64,000 nucleotides of DNA from Burkholderiaceae bacterium (GCA_018402635.1 JAGYIP010000011.1:1-64000); one strand, 5' to 3'; positions 1-15,931 are shown, numbered from the stretch's first letter. Made by a program: numbers and translations. The notes: generated from the sequence alone by a model not told the origin.

Positions 1-739
1 CATTCTCGATACCTAAGAAACCATGATAGGACTGGGCGAAACACGGATTGCCCCTTTCTTGCCCACCATCTAGCAAAATGACTTTCTTCACTGTGCCCTC
101 TGACCTAGAGTTAAGAATGGCCTCGGTTGCGCTAACCGGGGTCTTTACGCAGCCATCTCTCTTGTGATGAATTCCCAGTGCTGGCAGCGTAATGGAAGAG
201 GGGATAGACTCGCCTGTTAGGGTGCCGGCAACAATATAGCCACTAAGATGACCAATCTCTGGCCGGCTCGAAGTCATTAATGCTGCAACGGTCGAAGTTC
301 CCATGCTATGCCCGAAAACCCAAACGGACTGCCCTTGCCTCTCTCGATAAAAGGTAATGACCTCCGCAACACGGGTTAAGTGAGCGTCAGTATCTCGTTT
401 GTGGCCCCTTTTGGCATTTCCGAGGTCAAATGGCGAATCAACAAGAACTGCATTAATGCCATGGCTTGCCCATCGCTCAATTGATCTAACGAATGTATGG
501 CGACTCTCGGTCTGTCCACCATCAGTCAATTTCAGTTGCCCATCGCCACCAATAAAAAGTAAAACCGTAGCTTTGTGGTCTGGTGTTTTGAACTGAAGTG
601 TTCTAGTCGGAGACTCCAACTTCGAGGGAACATCAATCACATCTCGAGCGCACACCGCTGCGGACAAGAGACACAACAGACCCGTCAGCAAACTATTAGA
701 TAAAAGGCGAGAATGCATTGCCAACCTAGTTATGAACAT
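1..739 (-). CDS. Secreted alpha/beta hydrolase-like protein (3' end beyond window)
   Basis: The reading frame is open to the window edge, and 246 residues are visible. The ATG at 739 follows an AAAGGA ribosome site; a second in-frame ATG lies at 718. Residues 1-31 look like a signal peptide with a hydrophobic core ending in AVCA, so export is likely. The nucleophile elbow GHSMG puts Ser near 145. HHKRDGC (Asp about 195) and YHG (His about 239) complete a plausible Ser-Asp-His triad. The substrate cannot be read from the sequence. The gene overlaps the end of the decayed DUF5681 gene and lies in accessory DNA left of tRNA-Ser(CGA). The family call rests on these motifs only. Confidence 0.7.
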   Translation of the reverse strand, partial: MFITRLAMHSRLLSNSLLTGLLCLLSAAVCARDVIDVPSKLESPTRTLQFKTPDHKATVLLFIGGDGQLKLTDGGQTESRHTFVRSIERWASHGINAVLVDSPFDLGNAKRGHKRDTDAHLTRVAEVITFYRERQGQSVWVFGHSMGTSTVAALMTSSRPEIGHLSGYIVAGTLTGESIPSSITLPALGIHHKRDGCVKTPVSATEAILNSRSEGTVKKVILLDGGQERGNPCFAQSYHGFLGIEN

Positions 740-1131
740 GCCAAATCCTTTTCCAAGTGCCTGATCCGTCTAACCAACTCATCACTGTCCCGAATTTTGC
801 CACCTGGCCTAGTGCTGAAAGCAACTCACCACCCGTAGAGGGTGCGATTACTCCAGAGGAAACCGCTTGCATGGGACCGCATTGGCCTGGTCTGTCAGGG
901 TCGGGCCCTCTGAAGGGTGGAATGATGTTGGTAGGGTCTCTGCCTTTGCTGGGGCCACCAGTCTGCCTAGCAAGGCCCGCATAAGCCCAGAATCGCCTTG
1001 TAACGCCCGGTCTATTGCGGAGTCAATCAGGTCATCAGAGCGGCTTTCTAGCCTTCTGCGTAGCTCTGTGCGGCGATCAGTACCTCACAGGTCTGCCTTC
1101 GTTGCAATGCTTTGTCCTTTTTGAATGTCAT
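726..1131 (-). pseudogene. Decayed DUF5681-type phage-associated gene
   Basis: No single frame spans this stretch, but joined frames give a recognisable DUF5681 protein. The start MTFKK (ATG at 1131) leads in a shifted frame to KGQS, then a degenerate glycine-rich segment with a TGA, then GTDRRTELRRRL and SAIDRALQGDSGLMRALLGR. A further shift near 880 leads to MQAVSSGVIAPSTGGELL. DUF5681 proteins normally open with a KKGQSGNPKGRP-like motif and end with an AAVAAGEITPSEA-like helix; both are visible in degraded form. The family is common in prophages and its function is not established. At least three indels and one stop indicate genuine decay. The end overlaps the start of the neighbouring hydrolase gene. 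Confidence 0.65.
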
Positions 1132-1191
1132 TCCTGGCTGCTCTAGAAGCTTTTTGAGCAAGTAATAAGTCGCACCAATTGTTACAAGTCT

Positions 1192-1381
1192 CTACAAACC
1201 AAGAGAGCTATAATGACCTGCCTTCATCGGCTTTCCAGAGGGGCCTGCGAAGATGAAGGCCCATTCAGTGTCGTAGAAGGCAACTCCCTCTGGAGGCCCC
1301 CAGAACTGTTAACCAAGGCGGGAAAAGTACGGCTCCCAAGAGAAGCAGAAGGGTTTTAAAGCCCGGGCCTTTTGACTTCAT
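1192..1381 (-). pseudogene. Small membrane-anchored protein, frameshifted
   Basis: The ATG at 1381 has a GGAG 8 bases upstream and opens a short ORF with a hydrophobic stretch (TLLLLLGAVLFPPWLTVLG). The ORF terminates after about 38 codons. Removing one G from the run of five near 1310 continues it in the next frame through PPEGVAFYDTEWAFIF and KPMKAGHYSSLGL to a TAG at 1192. The join gives about 62 residues with an N-terminal signal or anchor. I do not recognise the family. It sits in the same accessory stretch as the DUF5681 relic and may share its origin. The shift could be decay or sequencing error. Confidence 0.35.
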
Positions 1382-1469
1382 CTGATCAACTCCAAATCAA
1401 GAAATTCCTGGTGGCGGGGGAGGTTGCTAAAGTGATACCTTACCCTCAAGACCCATTTCAAACCCAACC

Positions 1470-1488
1470 TTAACGCACACTGCGTTAA
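1470..1488. repeat. Perfect 8-bp inverted repeat, 3-base loop
   Basis: TTAACGCA and TGCGTTAA flank CAC. It lies in the otherwise empty 1382-1610 stretch, between the broken small gene and tRNA-Ser(CGA). No T-run follows on either strand, so it does not look like an intrinsic terminator. A regulator-binding site is possible. I see no gene in the rest of the 1382-1610 stretch. Confidence 0.5.
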
Positions 1489-1610
1489 CTTGATAGGGCG
1501 TTACAAGATAGACCGAAACTCTTGTTCAAGCAGTTCGGTTTTGGGCAGCACCTCTTAGGTGGTTTTCTAAGTTTTTTCCCACAAACCCTTTATATGAAAG
1601 TGGGCCGGCG

Positions 1611-1697
1611 TGGAGAGGGTGGGATTCGAACCCACGGTACGGTTGCCCGTACGCCTGATTTCGAGTCAGGTACATTCGACCACTCTGCCACCTCTCC
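1611..1697 (-). tRNA. tRNA-Ser (anticodon CGA)
   Basis: On the minus strand the acceptor GGAGAGG pairs with CCTCTCC. The anticodon stem CCTGA/TCAGG encloses loop CTCGAAA, giving anticodon CGA (codon UCG). A long variable arm (GTACGGG.../...CCGTAC) is the class II hallmark of tRNA-Ser, and GGTTCGAATCC is a normal T-loop. The base after the acceptor stem is A, where G is usual for Ser, and the next bases are CGCC, so CCA is not encoded. The 3' end faces the accessory DNA at 1-1600. The long plus-strand ORF that crosses this tRNA is not a gene here. Confidence 0.93.
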
Positions 1698-1765
1698 GCG
1701 AATCGGCGATTATAGCCTGCCTCGGCCGGCCCTCTTTCACCAGGGCCTTGGTCTAAACTTCGGGC

Positions 1766-2230
1766 ATGCAAGCAATTTCTCAAGCGACGCTGAGACGAAT
1801 TCAAGGGCTGGGCTACGGTGGCCTTCTTCCCTTTATAGGACTGGCTCTTTTGGTGGTCTGGCCCCCAGCCCCAACTGGCAGGCCTTTGCCACAGAAGGGC
1901 TTGGGCTCTACGCGGTCACCATATTAACTTTTGTGGGGGCTGTTTCGTGGGGAATTGCACTGGCAGACCCGCAGCTTAACGACAACCAAAGGGCGCGGCT
2001 TCTGTACTTCAGCGTCTTGCCATCGCTTGTCACCTGGCTTGTCTGGATGACCTTAGTAGGCAGTGCGCAGCTTATGGCGTTTACCGCGCTCACCCTAATT
2101 GTTTTTTTGGTGGATCGTATGCACGGGCGGGCCCTTGGCTGGCCAGCAGCATGGCTTCGACTGCGTCAACACCTTAGCCTTACGGTGGGCTTGTGTCTGC
2201 TACTTGCAGCAACCGCGCTTAACCTTGGCC

Positions 2231-2241
<11 letters not shown>
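1766..2241 (+). CDS. DUF3429 family membrane protein (one-base frameshift)
   Basis: The ATG at 1766 begins MQAISQATLRRIQGLGYGG followed by LLPFIGLALL. This frame is lost near 1852-1865, and the next frame continues SPNWQAFATEGLGLYAVTIL and on to a TAA at 2241. One extra C in the CCCCC run of TGGCCCCCAGC would restore one frame of about 158 residues. The joined protein has about four or five hydrophobic segments, as in DUF3429 inner-membrane proteins of unknown function. The last 11 bases overlap the next gene, so the two are probably co-translated. The break is more likely sequencing error than decay. Confidence 0.6.
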
Positions 2242-4646
<2,405 letters not shown>

Positions 4647-4682
4647 TTAGCTTGTGCGGCAGCCCGAATGGAAGTTGGCTTT

Positions 4683-6056
4683 TTAGTTGCGACGACGTAA
4701 TTCAGCAAGTTTTTCTGCCATTTTACTTTCAAGGCCACGCGGCACCGGCGAATAGAAAATGGGGGGCTTTAACACCGCATCGGGGAAGTAGCGCTGACCG
4801 GCCGAAAAGGCATCGGGCTCATCGTGGCTGTAGCGATAGTCCGCCCCATGACCCATGCTTTTTGCAAGACGGGTCGGTGCATTGCGAAGGTGGTTGGGTA
4901 CGGGCATTGAGCCCTGCTCTTGCACATAACGCTGGGCGGACTTCCATGCGGTGTAGACAGCATTACTTTTTGCAGCCACCGCCAGAAAGACGGTGGCCTG
5001 GGCCAGGGCAAGCTCGCCTTCAGGTGAACCCAGGCGCTCGTAGGCCTGAGCGGCCTCAAGGCATAAGGTCAGTGCTCGCGGGTCGGCAAGGCCTATGTCC
5101 TCGCTTGCCATACGAATAAGCCGACGTGCAATGTAACGAGGGTCGGCACCCCCATCAAGCATGCGAGCAAGCCAGTAAAGGCTGGCATCGGGGTCGCTTC
5201 CACGCACGGATTTATGAAGCGCAGAAATTTGATCGTAGAAGGCATCGCCCCCTTTATCAAACTGGCGCTGCAAGGCAGGCAGCATGGCCTGAAGGGCTTC
5301 GATGCCAAGCGGCTGGGGCTCACGAGCCCCAGCAGTGGATGGGGCGGCTGCAGCGGTATGACCCTCGTGGTCCTCGTCCTCGCCTTGCTTGGCCTGAACC
5401 TGGGCCAGCATTTCAAGAAGGTTCAGAAGCTTTCGACCATCACCATCTGCCGTGGCAATAAGCAGCGCCTGTGCGTCCTCAGACAGCATAGGAGCGGCAT
5501 GCTTAAGCGCCTCAAGGCCTCGAAGCAGAAGCTGTCTTAGGTCATCCGCACTTAACGATTCCAGCCGAAAGACCTGGGCCCGAGACAACAACGCGGAGTT
5601 CACCTCAAACCCAGGGTTCTCGGTGGTTGCACCAACGAAAACAAAAAGGCCAGACTCCACATGCGGCAAGAAGGCATCTTGCTGAGACTTGTTAAACCGG
5701 TGAACTTCATCAACGAAGACAACAACCCGCTCGCCCTGCCCTTGCCAAAGCTCGGCCTGAGCCACGGCCTCACGAATCTCTTTAACGCCCGAGAGCACGG
5801 CCGATAGGCTAAGCATCCGGGCATTCACAGCCTGAGCCAAGAGCCTTGCCAGGGTGGTCTTGCCAACCCCAGGCGGCCCCCAGAGAATCATGGAGGGTAA
5901 CCGTTGCAGCTGGGCTGCGCGCGTTAAGGGACCTTGGGGACCGAGCAAGTGCTGCTGCCCAACAACCTGATCAAGCCGCTGCGGGCGCAGCCTTTCAGCA
6001 AGAGGCGGGGCGGTGGTCTGTATGAGGCCCATCGGTGTCTGCTGCACAGGGTGCAT
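4683..6056 (-). CDS. rarA: Replication-associated recombination protein A (AAA+ ATPase)
   Basis: RarA/MgsA acts at stalled replication forks as a clamp-loader-like ATPase. The 457-residue product shows Walker A (GPPGVGKTT, residues 60-68), Walker B ([17 protein letters not shown], from 111) and sensor 1 (GATTEN, about 142-147). The C-terminal half contains the family segments [21 protein letters not shown] and [12 protein letters not shown] Gly/Ala-rich acidic insertion (about 230-250) interrupts the middle. The start could also be the internal ATG eight codons later. It lies 11 bases downstream of lolA and is probably in one transcript with ftsK-lolA. Confidence 0.95.
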   Translation of the reverse strand: MHPVQQTPMGLIQTTAPPLAERLRPQRLDQVVGQQHLLGPQGPLTRAAQLQRLPSMILWGPPGVGKTTLARLLAQAVNARMLSLSAVLSGVKEIREAVAQAELWQGQGERVVVFVDEVHRFNKSQQDAFLPHVESGLFVFVGATTENPGFEVNSALLSRAQVFRLESLSADDLRQLLLRGLEALKHAAPMLSEDAQALLIATADGDGRKLLNLLEMLAQVQAKQGEDEDHEGHTAAAAPSTAGAREPQPLGIEALQAMLPALQRQFDKGGDAFYDQISALHKSVRGSDPDASLYWLARMLDGGADPRYIARRLIRMASEDIGLADPRALTLCLEAAQAYERLGSPEGELALAQATVFLAVAAKSNAVYTAWKSAQRYVQEQGSMPVPNHLRNAPTRLAKSMGHGADYRYSHDEPDAFSAGQRYFPDAVLKPPIFYSPVPRGLESKMAEKLAELRRRN

Positions 6057-6067
6057 GAACTGCAGCG

Positions 6068-6724
6068 CTACTGCCGCAGCCTTTCCGTGCCTTCGGGCGG
6101 ATCAAACTCAAACAAAGACTCGGGAAGGCTTGTATTGCGTTGCCGGTTCGTGAGAAGCACGCGGCTTTGTCGGCCCATGGCATCTTGCATAAAAAAGGAG
6201 GCGAGCTCTCCTGCCTCATTCATACCGACTTCAAGCAAAGCCTTAGATACCTCCCCTTTGGACTTAGGCGACAGGCGCACCCACTGAAGGCCATCGCGGT
6301 CGGGAAGGTTCGCTAGCTCAAAACGTTTTTCAATAAGGGCCTTGGCCTTTGGGCCTGAACTCAATAGCAGGCCTGCGGGCGTTGCATCAAGCGCCTCGTC
6401 AATGGTCCGCTCGGTCAGCTGATTAAGGTCGGGGTCGTAAAGTAGAAAACGTGATCCTTGAATAAGCTGCAACTGCGAATAGGGCTTTTTGATCTCCCAT
6501 CGAAACTGCCCCGGCCGGGCAAGCGCCATCTGACCACTAAAGCGCTGGGGCCTTCCTCCGGAAGAGATTTGCTCGTGAAGAAAGTCGGCCTGCAGGCTCT
6601 GGGTGCTTGCCAAGTAGGCCAGCAGCTTCTGGTCGGCTCCGGCCAAGACCTCGACAACAGTCTGCCCCCAGGCCACAAAAGGAAGGCAGAAGATAAACAC
6701 TAAGGCAGTGAAATGTCGCAGCAC
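6068..6724 (-). CDS. lolA: Outer-membrane lipoprotein carrier protein
   Basis: LolA carries lipoproteins across the periplasm from LolCDE to LolB. The product has 218 residues and starts with a clear signal peptide (MLRHFTALVFIFCLPFVAWG). The mature region has the family pattern: SLQADFLHEQ, GQMALARPGQFRWE, SRFLLYDPDLNQLTERTID, and near the end LPESLFEFDPPEG. It sits between ftsK (34 bases upstream) and rarA (11 bases downstream) on the same strand. That ftsK-lolA-rarA order is common in proteobacteria and supports the assignment. Confidence 0.95.
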   Translation of the reverse strand: MLRHFTALVFIFCLPFVAWGQTVVEVLAGADQKLLAYLASTQSLQADFLHEQISSGGRPQRFSGQMALARPGQFRWEIKKPYSQLQLIQGSRFLLYDPDLNQLTERTIDEALDATPAGLLLSSGPKAKALIEKRFELANLPDRDGLQWVRLSPKSKGEVSKALLEVGMNEAGELASFFMQDAMGRQSRVLLTNRQRNTSLPESLFEFDPPEGTERLRQ

Positions 6725-6758
6725 GGATTTGCCCTGTTTGACGTTTTGGTGGGTCGAC

Positions 6759-9191
6759 CTAACCCTTACCTACTGGCACCAGAATTTCTCGGTTGCCATT
6801 GCTTTGCATGGCTGAAACAAGCCCCGCCTGCTCCATGGCCTCAAGCAGACGTGCCGAGCGGTTATAGCCAATACGCAGGTGTCGTTGCACCAGCGAGATG
6901 GATGCACGACGATGCTTCAATACAACCTCCACAGCCTGGTCATAGAGCGCATCGGCCTCTGTGCCCTGCTCGCCACCAGGGACCTCAAGGCCTGCGGTAA
7001 AACTGCCGCTGGTCTCTGGGTTGGCGCCATCAAGAATACGCTCGTCGTATTCTGTTTCACCAAGGCCACGAAGATGCTCCACAACCTTTAGCACCTCCTC
7101 ATCGGCAACAAAGGCCCCATGCACACGAACGGGCAGCCCCGTGCCTGCGGATAAAAACAGCATGTCGCCCTGACCCAGCAAAGCCTCAGCGCCCATTTGA
7201 TCGAGCACCGTGCGTGAATCGATCTTGCTTGAAACCTGAAATGAAATTCGCGCTGGAATATTGGCCTTGATAAGACCCGTAATGACATCGACCGAGGGCC
7301 TTTGCGTGGCAAGAATTAAATGAATACCCGCTGCCCGCGCCTTTTGTGCAAGCCGCGCAATAAGCTCTTCCACCTTCTTGCCCACCACCATCATGAGGTC
7401 GGCAAGCTCATCAATCACCACCACAATCTGGGGCAAGGGCTCAAGCAGTGGGGCCTCGCCTGCAGCAATAAGATCGTCCGGTGCCAAGGGGTCGGTTAAG
7501 GGCTTGCCCTTGCGCAGGGCATCAGCAACCTTTTGATTAAAACTTGAGAGGTTTCGCGTGTTAAGCCGACTCATGAGCCGGTAGCGGCGCTCCATTTCGC
7601 CCACACACCAGTGAAGGGCATTGGCTGCAAGCTTCATGTCGGTGACCACGGGGGTAAGCAGATGCGGAATACCTTCGTAGATTGAGAGCTCAAGCATCTT
7701 CGGGTCGATAAGAATGAGCCGAATGCGCGAGGCAGGCGCATGGTAGAGCAATGACAAGAGCATGGCATTTACACCCACCGACTTGCCTGAGCCCGTGGTG
7801 CCTGCCACTAAAAGATGGGGCATGCGTGCGAGATCGACAACATAAGGTGCGCCCGAAATGTCTTTACCCAGGGCAAGAGGTAGGGTTGCGCCGCTTTCTT
7901 GGAAGGCCGCTGACCCCAGAATTTCCGATAACCGAACGGTCTGCCTGCGCGCATTCGGCAGTTCAAGGCCCATGAGGCTTTTACCCGGAATGGTCTCAAT
8001 AACTCGCACAGACACGATCGATAAGGCCCGGGCAAGGTCGCGTGCCAGGTTCACAACTTGTGAGCCCTTTACTCCAAGCGCGGGTTCAATTTCATAGCGA
8101 GTAATGACAGGCCCAGGCTGAGCCGAGATCACCCGCACGGTCACGCCAAAATCGGCCAGGCGGTTTTCAATAAGTCGTGAGGTGTAGGCGAGCGTCTCGG
8201 GAGAGACAGACTCGGTCTGATCGGTAACCGGGTCAAGCAGTTCGACCGAGGGCAGGCTGGTATGGGCCTGGTCATCAAGTGCCCCGCCCTCAAACAGCGC
8301 CGCCTGCTTGGGAATGCGTGCCTGCTCGGCAAGCTTGGCCGATGGCTGAACCTGAGCAACGGGCATGACAACAGGGGGTTGATCGGGCAGGCCTTCCTTC
8401 TTCACACGAACAGTGGCAGCACGGGCCTCGGCAAGGCTTTGGCCCTTGGCCTTGTCCTGCTGGGTGGCAAACCAGCCTTTCAGCCCGAAAACCAGTCGCT
8501 CTGCCGTATGGCCCAGACTTTCAAAGACGGTCATCCAACTGAACTGAAGGGCAAGCGAAAGGCCCATGAAAAAGCCCACATAGGCAACGATGGTGACCCC
8601 GAGAGGACCAAGCAGCCAGTCAAGGCCCGAACCCACAAGGCTTCCAACAAGGCCGCCTGCAAAGTAAATAACGTCGGAGCCAAAAAAGTTAAGTCTTTGG
8701 GCCTCGATCACGCAGCTTGAGACCATGAAAAGCACAACGCCCAGAAGGTGCTGCCAAGACTTTAAGCCTGCCTCGGCCTCTTGCGCCCTGCTTTGTGTTT
8801 CACTTAAGCCTAGGCGCCGGGCACGCCGCACAGCAAAGGAGGCGCTAAAGCTTACCAAGGCCCAAATAAGCAGCAGGGCCACCCACCAGTAGGCCGACAG
8901 GCCAAAGAAAAAGAAGCCCACATCCGACAAGTAGGCTCCGAAGCGGCCCAAGAGGTTAAGGGGCTCTTCAGCGCCTCCGGACTGAAACCAGGCCTCATCG
9001 GTGGCCGACCAGGTGGCAAGCGATACAGCCAGAGCCAGGCCAACGAAAGTGAAGGCAAGCCAGGCCAGGTCTGCGGCCAAGGAGCGGGTGGCCGTGGTGG
9101 CAAGACTCGCGGCGTTAGCAGCCGCGGAGTTGGGACGGCGGCGGGCAGTTGCGCCGCCAGATTTGAGTCGTGAACTGCTTCGAGAAGTCAT
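6759..9191 (-). CDS. ftsK: DNA translocase FtsK/SpoIIIE family
   Basis: FtsK is an inner-membrane ATPase that pumps DNA through the septum and activates XerCD recombination. From the ATG at 9191 ([13 protein letters not shown]) the product has about 810 residues. An N-terminal domain with about four membrane segments precedes a short linker (280-330). The motor domain has Walker A ([11 protein letters not shown]) and Walker B ([14 protein letters not shown]). The C-terminal winged-helix gamma domain includes [20 protein letters not shown]. The longer ORF to 9257 would overlap trxB's leader and has no ribosome site advantage; TAGGAAT precedes 9191. It is divergent from trxB across 42 bases, which must hold both promoters. 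Confidence 0.96.
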   Translation of the reverse strand: MTSRSSSRLKSGGATARRRPNSAAANAASLATTATRSLAADLAWLAFTFVGLALAVSLATWSATDEAWFQSGGAEEPLNLLGRFGAYLSDVGFFFFGLSAYWWVALLLIWALVSFSASFAVRRARRLGLSETQSRAQEAEAGLKSWQHLLGVVLFMVSSCVIEAQRLNFFGSDVIYFAGGLVGSLVGSGLDWLLGPLGVTIVAYVGFFMGLSLALQFSWMTVFESLGHTAERLVFGLKGWFATQQDKAKGQSLAEARAATVRVKKEGLPDQPPVVMPVAQVQPSAKLAEQARIPKQAALFEGGALDDQAHTSLPSVELLDPVTDQTESVSPETLAYTSRLIENRLADFGVTVRVISAQPGPVITRYEIEPALGVKGSQVVNLARDLARALSIVSVRVIETIPGKSLMGLELPNARRQTVRLSEILGSAAFQESGATLPLALGKDISGAPYVVDLARMPHLLVAGTTGSGKSVGVNAMLLSLLYHAPASRIRLILIDPKMLELSIYEGIPHLLTPVVTDMKLAANALHWCVGEMERRYRLMSRLNTRNLSSFNQKVADALRKGKPLTDPLAPDDLIAAGEAPLLEPLPQIVVVIDELADLMMVVGKKVEELIARLAQKARAAGIHLILATQRPSVDVITGLIKANIPARISFQVSSKIDSRTVLDQMGAEALLGQGDMLFLSAGTGLPVRVHGAFVADEEVLKVVEHLRGLGETEYDERILDGANPETSGSFTAGLEVPGGEQGTEADALYDQAVEVVLKHRRASISLVQRHLRIGYNRSARLLEAMEQAGLVSAMQSNGNREILVPVGKG

Positions 9192-9224
9192 ATTCCTATA
9201 ATTGTCCTTCAAAACATCTTTTAA

Positions 9225-10733
<1,509 letters not shown>

Positions 10734-10737
<4 letters not shown>

Positions 10738-11903
10738 GGGCGTTGGGCGAGAGCTTTCCATGAGTAGACCGGCCAGGTGCTTCGAGCCTGCCCCGCCTCA
10801 CCACCAAACACAACACCCCCTCCCGCTAAGGCCTCTGGGAACGTATTTGCGAAGCTTCTCAGACCCCGGAAATAGTCGTTTGTAACAGTCTGGCCAGCCT
10901 TGACCTCAATGGCATGAACCTGCCGACCCAGCGGTAGAAGCAGGTCAATCTCGTTGCCCTCGGAATCCCGATAAAAATACATTTCGGCAGATTCCCCCCT
11001 GTTTAGACGGTCTTTCATGGCCTCAATAACAACGAAGTTCTCAAAGAGTGAGCCATACAAGGGATCTCTTTTTAGCTGGTCTTCCGACCGAATACCCAAG
11101 AGCCAAGAGGCAAGACCAACATCGAAAAAAAATAACTTGGGAGACTTAATGAGGCGCTTACTGGTGTTAGTGAACCAAGGCGGAAGCAGGGTCAGGACGT
11201 AGCTGGTCTGCAATAAATCAACCCAGGCCCTTGCAGTTGCATGCGAAACACCCGCGTCGTTGCCCAGGCTGACCAGATTCAGAACCTGACCAATACGTCC
11301 GGCGCAGAGGCGCACGAAGCGCTCAAACCTTTGCAAATCATGGACAGCAGCAAGCTGCCGAAGGTCGCGCTCGATGTAGGTTGAAAAATAATCGCCAAGT
11401 GCCTGCGTGGGGTCGAGGCCGCGATGGTGAATTCGCGGATAGAAGCCTGTAAACAAGGTTCCCTCAAGGCTCTTAAGCCCAGAAGAGCCCGCGCGTGCGC
11501 GGACCGATTCGCAGAGTGTGAAAGGAAGGAGCTTCAATAAGGCTGTTCGACCCGCAAGCGACTGAGAGACATGCCGCATAAGCTCAAACTGTTGGCTTCC
11601 AGTAAGGATGAATCGCCCTGCAATGGGGTTTTGATCAACCAGAGTTTGCAGGTACGACAAAAGTTCAGGAGCCCGCTGAATTTCATCGAGGATGGCCCCG
11701 CCTGATAAAGACCCTAAGAAACCTCTTGGGTCGTCCAAGGCAAAGCGCCGAGTATCAGGGTCTTCTAGGCTTACATAAGCCAGGTGAGGAAAGCATGCCC
11801 TGGCCAAGGTGGTTTTACCGCTCTGCCTTGGACCTGTGAGGGTAACAACAGGAAACTTTGTGGCAAGCTTTTTAAGGGGGCTCTCAATGTCGCGGGCGAT
11901 CAT
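10734..11903 (-). CDS. AAA_14/DUF4143 family ATPase (copy 1)
   Basis: The 389-residue protein has Walker A (LTGPRQSGKTTLA, about 22-34), Walker B (GGAILDEIQRAPELLSYLQ) and a sensor-like LTGSQQFELM. The C-terminal DUF4143 part includes SKRLIKSPKLFFFDVGLASWL and a restriction-nuclease-like E-x-D...E-x-K pattern (GNEIDLLLPLGRQVHAIEVK). Such ATPases are common accessory genes. Links to toxin-like or mobile functions have been proposed, but no role is established. It has no good ribosome site, and a long perfect palindrome lies 21 bases upstream. A paralogue lies at 21946-23085. Confidence 0.88.
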
Positions 11904-11924
11904 CTAGGAAGGATAACCTAAAAC

Positions 11925-11957
11925 CTGCAAATTGAAGAAATTTTCTTCAATTTGCAG
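11925..11957. promoter_or_regulatory. 33-bp perfect palindrome upstream of DUF4143 ATPase copy 1
   Basis: The arms CTGCAAATTGAAGAAA and TTTCTTCAATTTGCAG are perfectly complementary over 16 bp with one central T. The element is AT-rich in GC-rich DNA and ends 21 bases before the ATPase start codon. A related element with the half-site GCAATTTGAA lies directly before the paralogue at 23085. An operator for autoregulation, or a DNA site for the ATPase itself, is the simplest reading. No T-run pattern separate from the arms suggests a terminator, although an RNA hairpin cannot be excluded. Confidence 0.6.
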
Positions 11958-12007
11958 CAAACGGGGGGCACAAAGAAAGGTGAAGGGTAAAGCCTTGAAC
12001 CCTCCTT

Positions 12008-13992
<1,985 letters not shown>

Positions 13993-13994
13993 TC

Positions 13995-15167
13995 GTGAAT
14001 TATCGCATGCAGCTTGCAGCCAGCTTTGCCGAGGTTGACCCCGCAGCCTGGGATGCACTTGTGGCCGCCAGTCCGCGCCCGACCCCGTTTATGCAGCATG
14101 CCTTTTTGCGACTTGCCGAGCAGACCGAGTCCGCCTGCCCACAGACCGGCTGGACCGCTCGGCCCCTTTTGCTTTTTACTGAGGCGGACGACTTGGTAGG
14201 AGCAGCTGCGCTTTACGCCAAGGCCCACAGTTATGGCGAGTATGTTTTTGACTGGGCCTGGGCGCGAGCCTACGAGCAGGCGGGGCTGAATTATTTCCCC
14301 AAGTGGCTCGTGGCAAGCCCCTTTAGCCCAGTGCCTGGAAGCAGGCTCTTGGGGGTCAGCGCTGATGCCCGACATGCCCTGGCCGTTGCACTTGCACAGC
14401 TAACAAAGGAATCGGGCCTGTCGTCTTGCCATATTCTTTTCGCCCATGAGTCGGACCAAGAGGCCCTGGAGAGCACTGGCTGGCTCATTCGTAAGGGCGT
14501 GCAGTTTCATTGGTTCAACAAAAACTACACGGACTTCGAGGCATTTTTAGGCCAGCTAAGTCAGCCAAAGCGCAAGAAGATTCGGGCCGAGCGTCGCAAG
14601 GTAAGCGAGGCGGGGCTTCGTTGCCGGATGGTGAAAGGCGAGGCCATAAGCCCAGACCTGCTCGCCTTCTTTTATCGCTGCTATTCCAACACCTATTATG
14701 AACATGGCAACCCACCCTACTTCTCAGAAAGCTTTTTTACGGGCCTGTTGCAGGCTATGCCCGAGAACCTGGTGCTAAGCCTTGCCGAAGACGCCACAGG
14801 CACACCCATTGCCTGCGCCTTGCTTATGAACCATCGAGACGCTGAGGCAAATGAGAACGTGCTTTATGGCAGGTACTGGGGGTCTACCCAATACGTACCC
14901 TGCCTGCACTTCGAGCTGGCCTACTACACGCCCATTGAATGGGCAATTGCCCAGGGCATTCAACGGTTTGAAGGTGGCGCCCAGGGAGAGCACAAAATGG
15001 CAAGAGGCTTTGAGCCCATTCCAATGGGCTCAGCCCACTGGATTTCTGAAGCCCGATTTCGAGATGCCGTTACCCGCTTTTTAGAACGAGAAGGCGAGGG
15101 AATGTCGTCTTATTTCAATGAGCTTGAGGAGCGCACCGCATTTAAGGTTACGGGCTTGGCCCCTTAG
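13995..15167 (+). CDS. FemAB-like GNAT-fold N-acyltransferase family protein (DUF482/PF04339-like)
   Basis: This 390-residue protein matches the PF04339 family, with the conserved stretches TPFMQHAFLRLAEQT, SYGEYVFDWAWARAY, PKWLVASPFSPVPG, RKKIRAERRKV, GRYWGSTQYVPCLHFE and RFEGGAQGEHKMARGF. Members are predicted acyltransferases related to FemAB and GNAT proteins; no substrate is known. The track-independent start options are GTG at 13995 and ATG at 14007 (MQLAASF); I cannot separate them by ribosome site. It is divergent from nadE. Confidence 0.85.
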   Translation: MNYRMQLAASFAEVDPAAWDALVAASPRPTPFMQHAFLRLAEQTESACPQTGWTARPLLLFTEADDLVGAAALYAKAHSYGEYVFDWAWARAYEQAGLNYFPKWLVASPFSPVPGSRLLGVSADARHALAVALAQLTKESGLSSCHILFAHESDQEALESTGWLIRKGVQFHWFNKNYTDFEAFLGQLSQPKRKKIRAERRKVSEAGLRCRMVKGEAISPDLLAFFYRCYSNTYYEHGNPPYFSESFFTGLLQAMPENLVLSLAEDATGTPIACALLMNHRDAEANENVLYGRYWGSTQYVPCLHFELAYYTPIEWAIAQGIQRFEGGAQGEHKMARGFEPIPMGSAHWISEARFRDAVTRFLEREGEGMSSYFNELEERTAFKVTGLAP

Positions 15168-15204
15168 CCCTCCCCCAATTAATTTCGCGGTGCTGGGCTA
15201 CGCC

Positions 15205-15744
15205 TTATAAGGAAAGACTTTTTTTGTAGCGTTGAGCGCTGTCGATAATTTCTTGTTTGGCCGACTCAGGCCCTTCCCAGCCCTGCACTTTCACCCACTT
15301 TCCCTTTTCAAGATCTTTGTAATGCTCGAAAAAGTGTTGAATTTGATGAAGACGCTCGGGCGCGATGTCTTCGGGCTTACGCCAGTGTTTGTAAATGGGC
15401 AGGACTCTGTCAATTGGAACCGCCAGAAGCTTGGCGTCCTGCCCTGCCTCGTCCTCCATTTTTAGAACGCCAATGGCACGGCAGGGCACCACCGCACCCA
15501 TGGCCACTGGAAACGGAGTGATAACAAGCACGTCCACCGGGTCTCCGTCATCGGAGACCGTCTCGGGCACATACCCATAGTTACAGGGGTAATGCATCGA
15601 GGTCATCATGAAGCGATCAACAAAAAGCGCACCCGAGTCTTTATCGACCTCGTATTTAATAGGATCGCTGTGGGCGGGGATTTCCACAATGACATTGAAT
15701 TCTTCGGGGCTGTTTTTGCCCGCTGAAACGCTTTTGAGGGCCAT
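15205..15744 (-). CDS. ppa: Inorganic pyrophosphatase, soluble family I
   Basis: It hydrolyses PPi to phosphate with Mg2+. The 179-residue product has the family signature DGDPVDVLV with its three metal-binding Asp, plus [29 protein letters not shown] and [13 protein letters not shown]. The ATG at 15744 (MALKSV) with GGAG upstream is preferred to TTG at 15750. It is divergent from hppA, so soluble and membrane pyrophosphatases share one 187-bp promoter region. Confidence 0.96.
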   Translation of the reverse strand: MALKSVSAGKNSPEEFNVIVEIPAHSDPIKYEVDKDSGALFVDRFMMTSMHYPCNYGYVPETVSDDGDPVDVLVITPFPVAMGAVVPCRAIGVLKMEDEAGQDAKLLAVPIDRVLPIYKHWRKPEDIAPERLHQIQHFFEHYKDLEKGKWVKVQGWEGPESAKQEIIDSAQRYKKSLSL

Positions 15745-15931
15745 AAGCAAGGGTCTCCAATAAAGGCCTCCATCATAAGGGATTCCCCTAGGTTAGGGCA
15801 AAGAAAGGCTGAAGCGAGCCTGCAGCCTTAAGCATCGACAAAAGTTCCAAAGAGCATTGGCATACACTTCCGACTGCTCACTCAAATTCAATGCTGTCTG
15901 CTGTTTACTAACCTTTTAGGGGGATGTTGTC

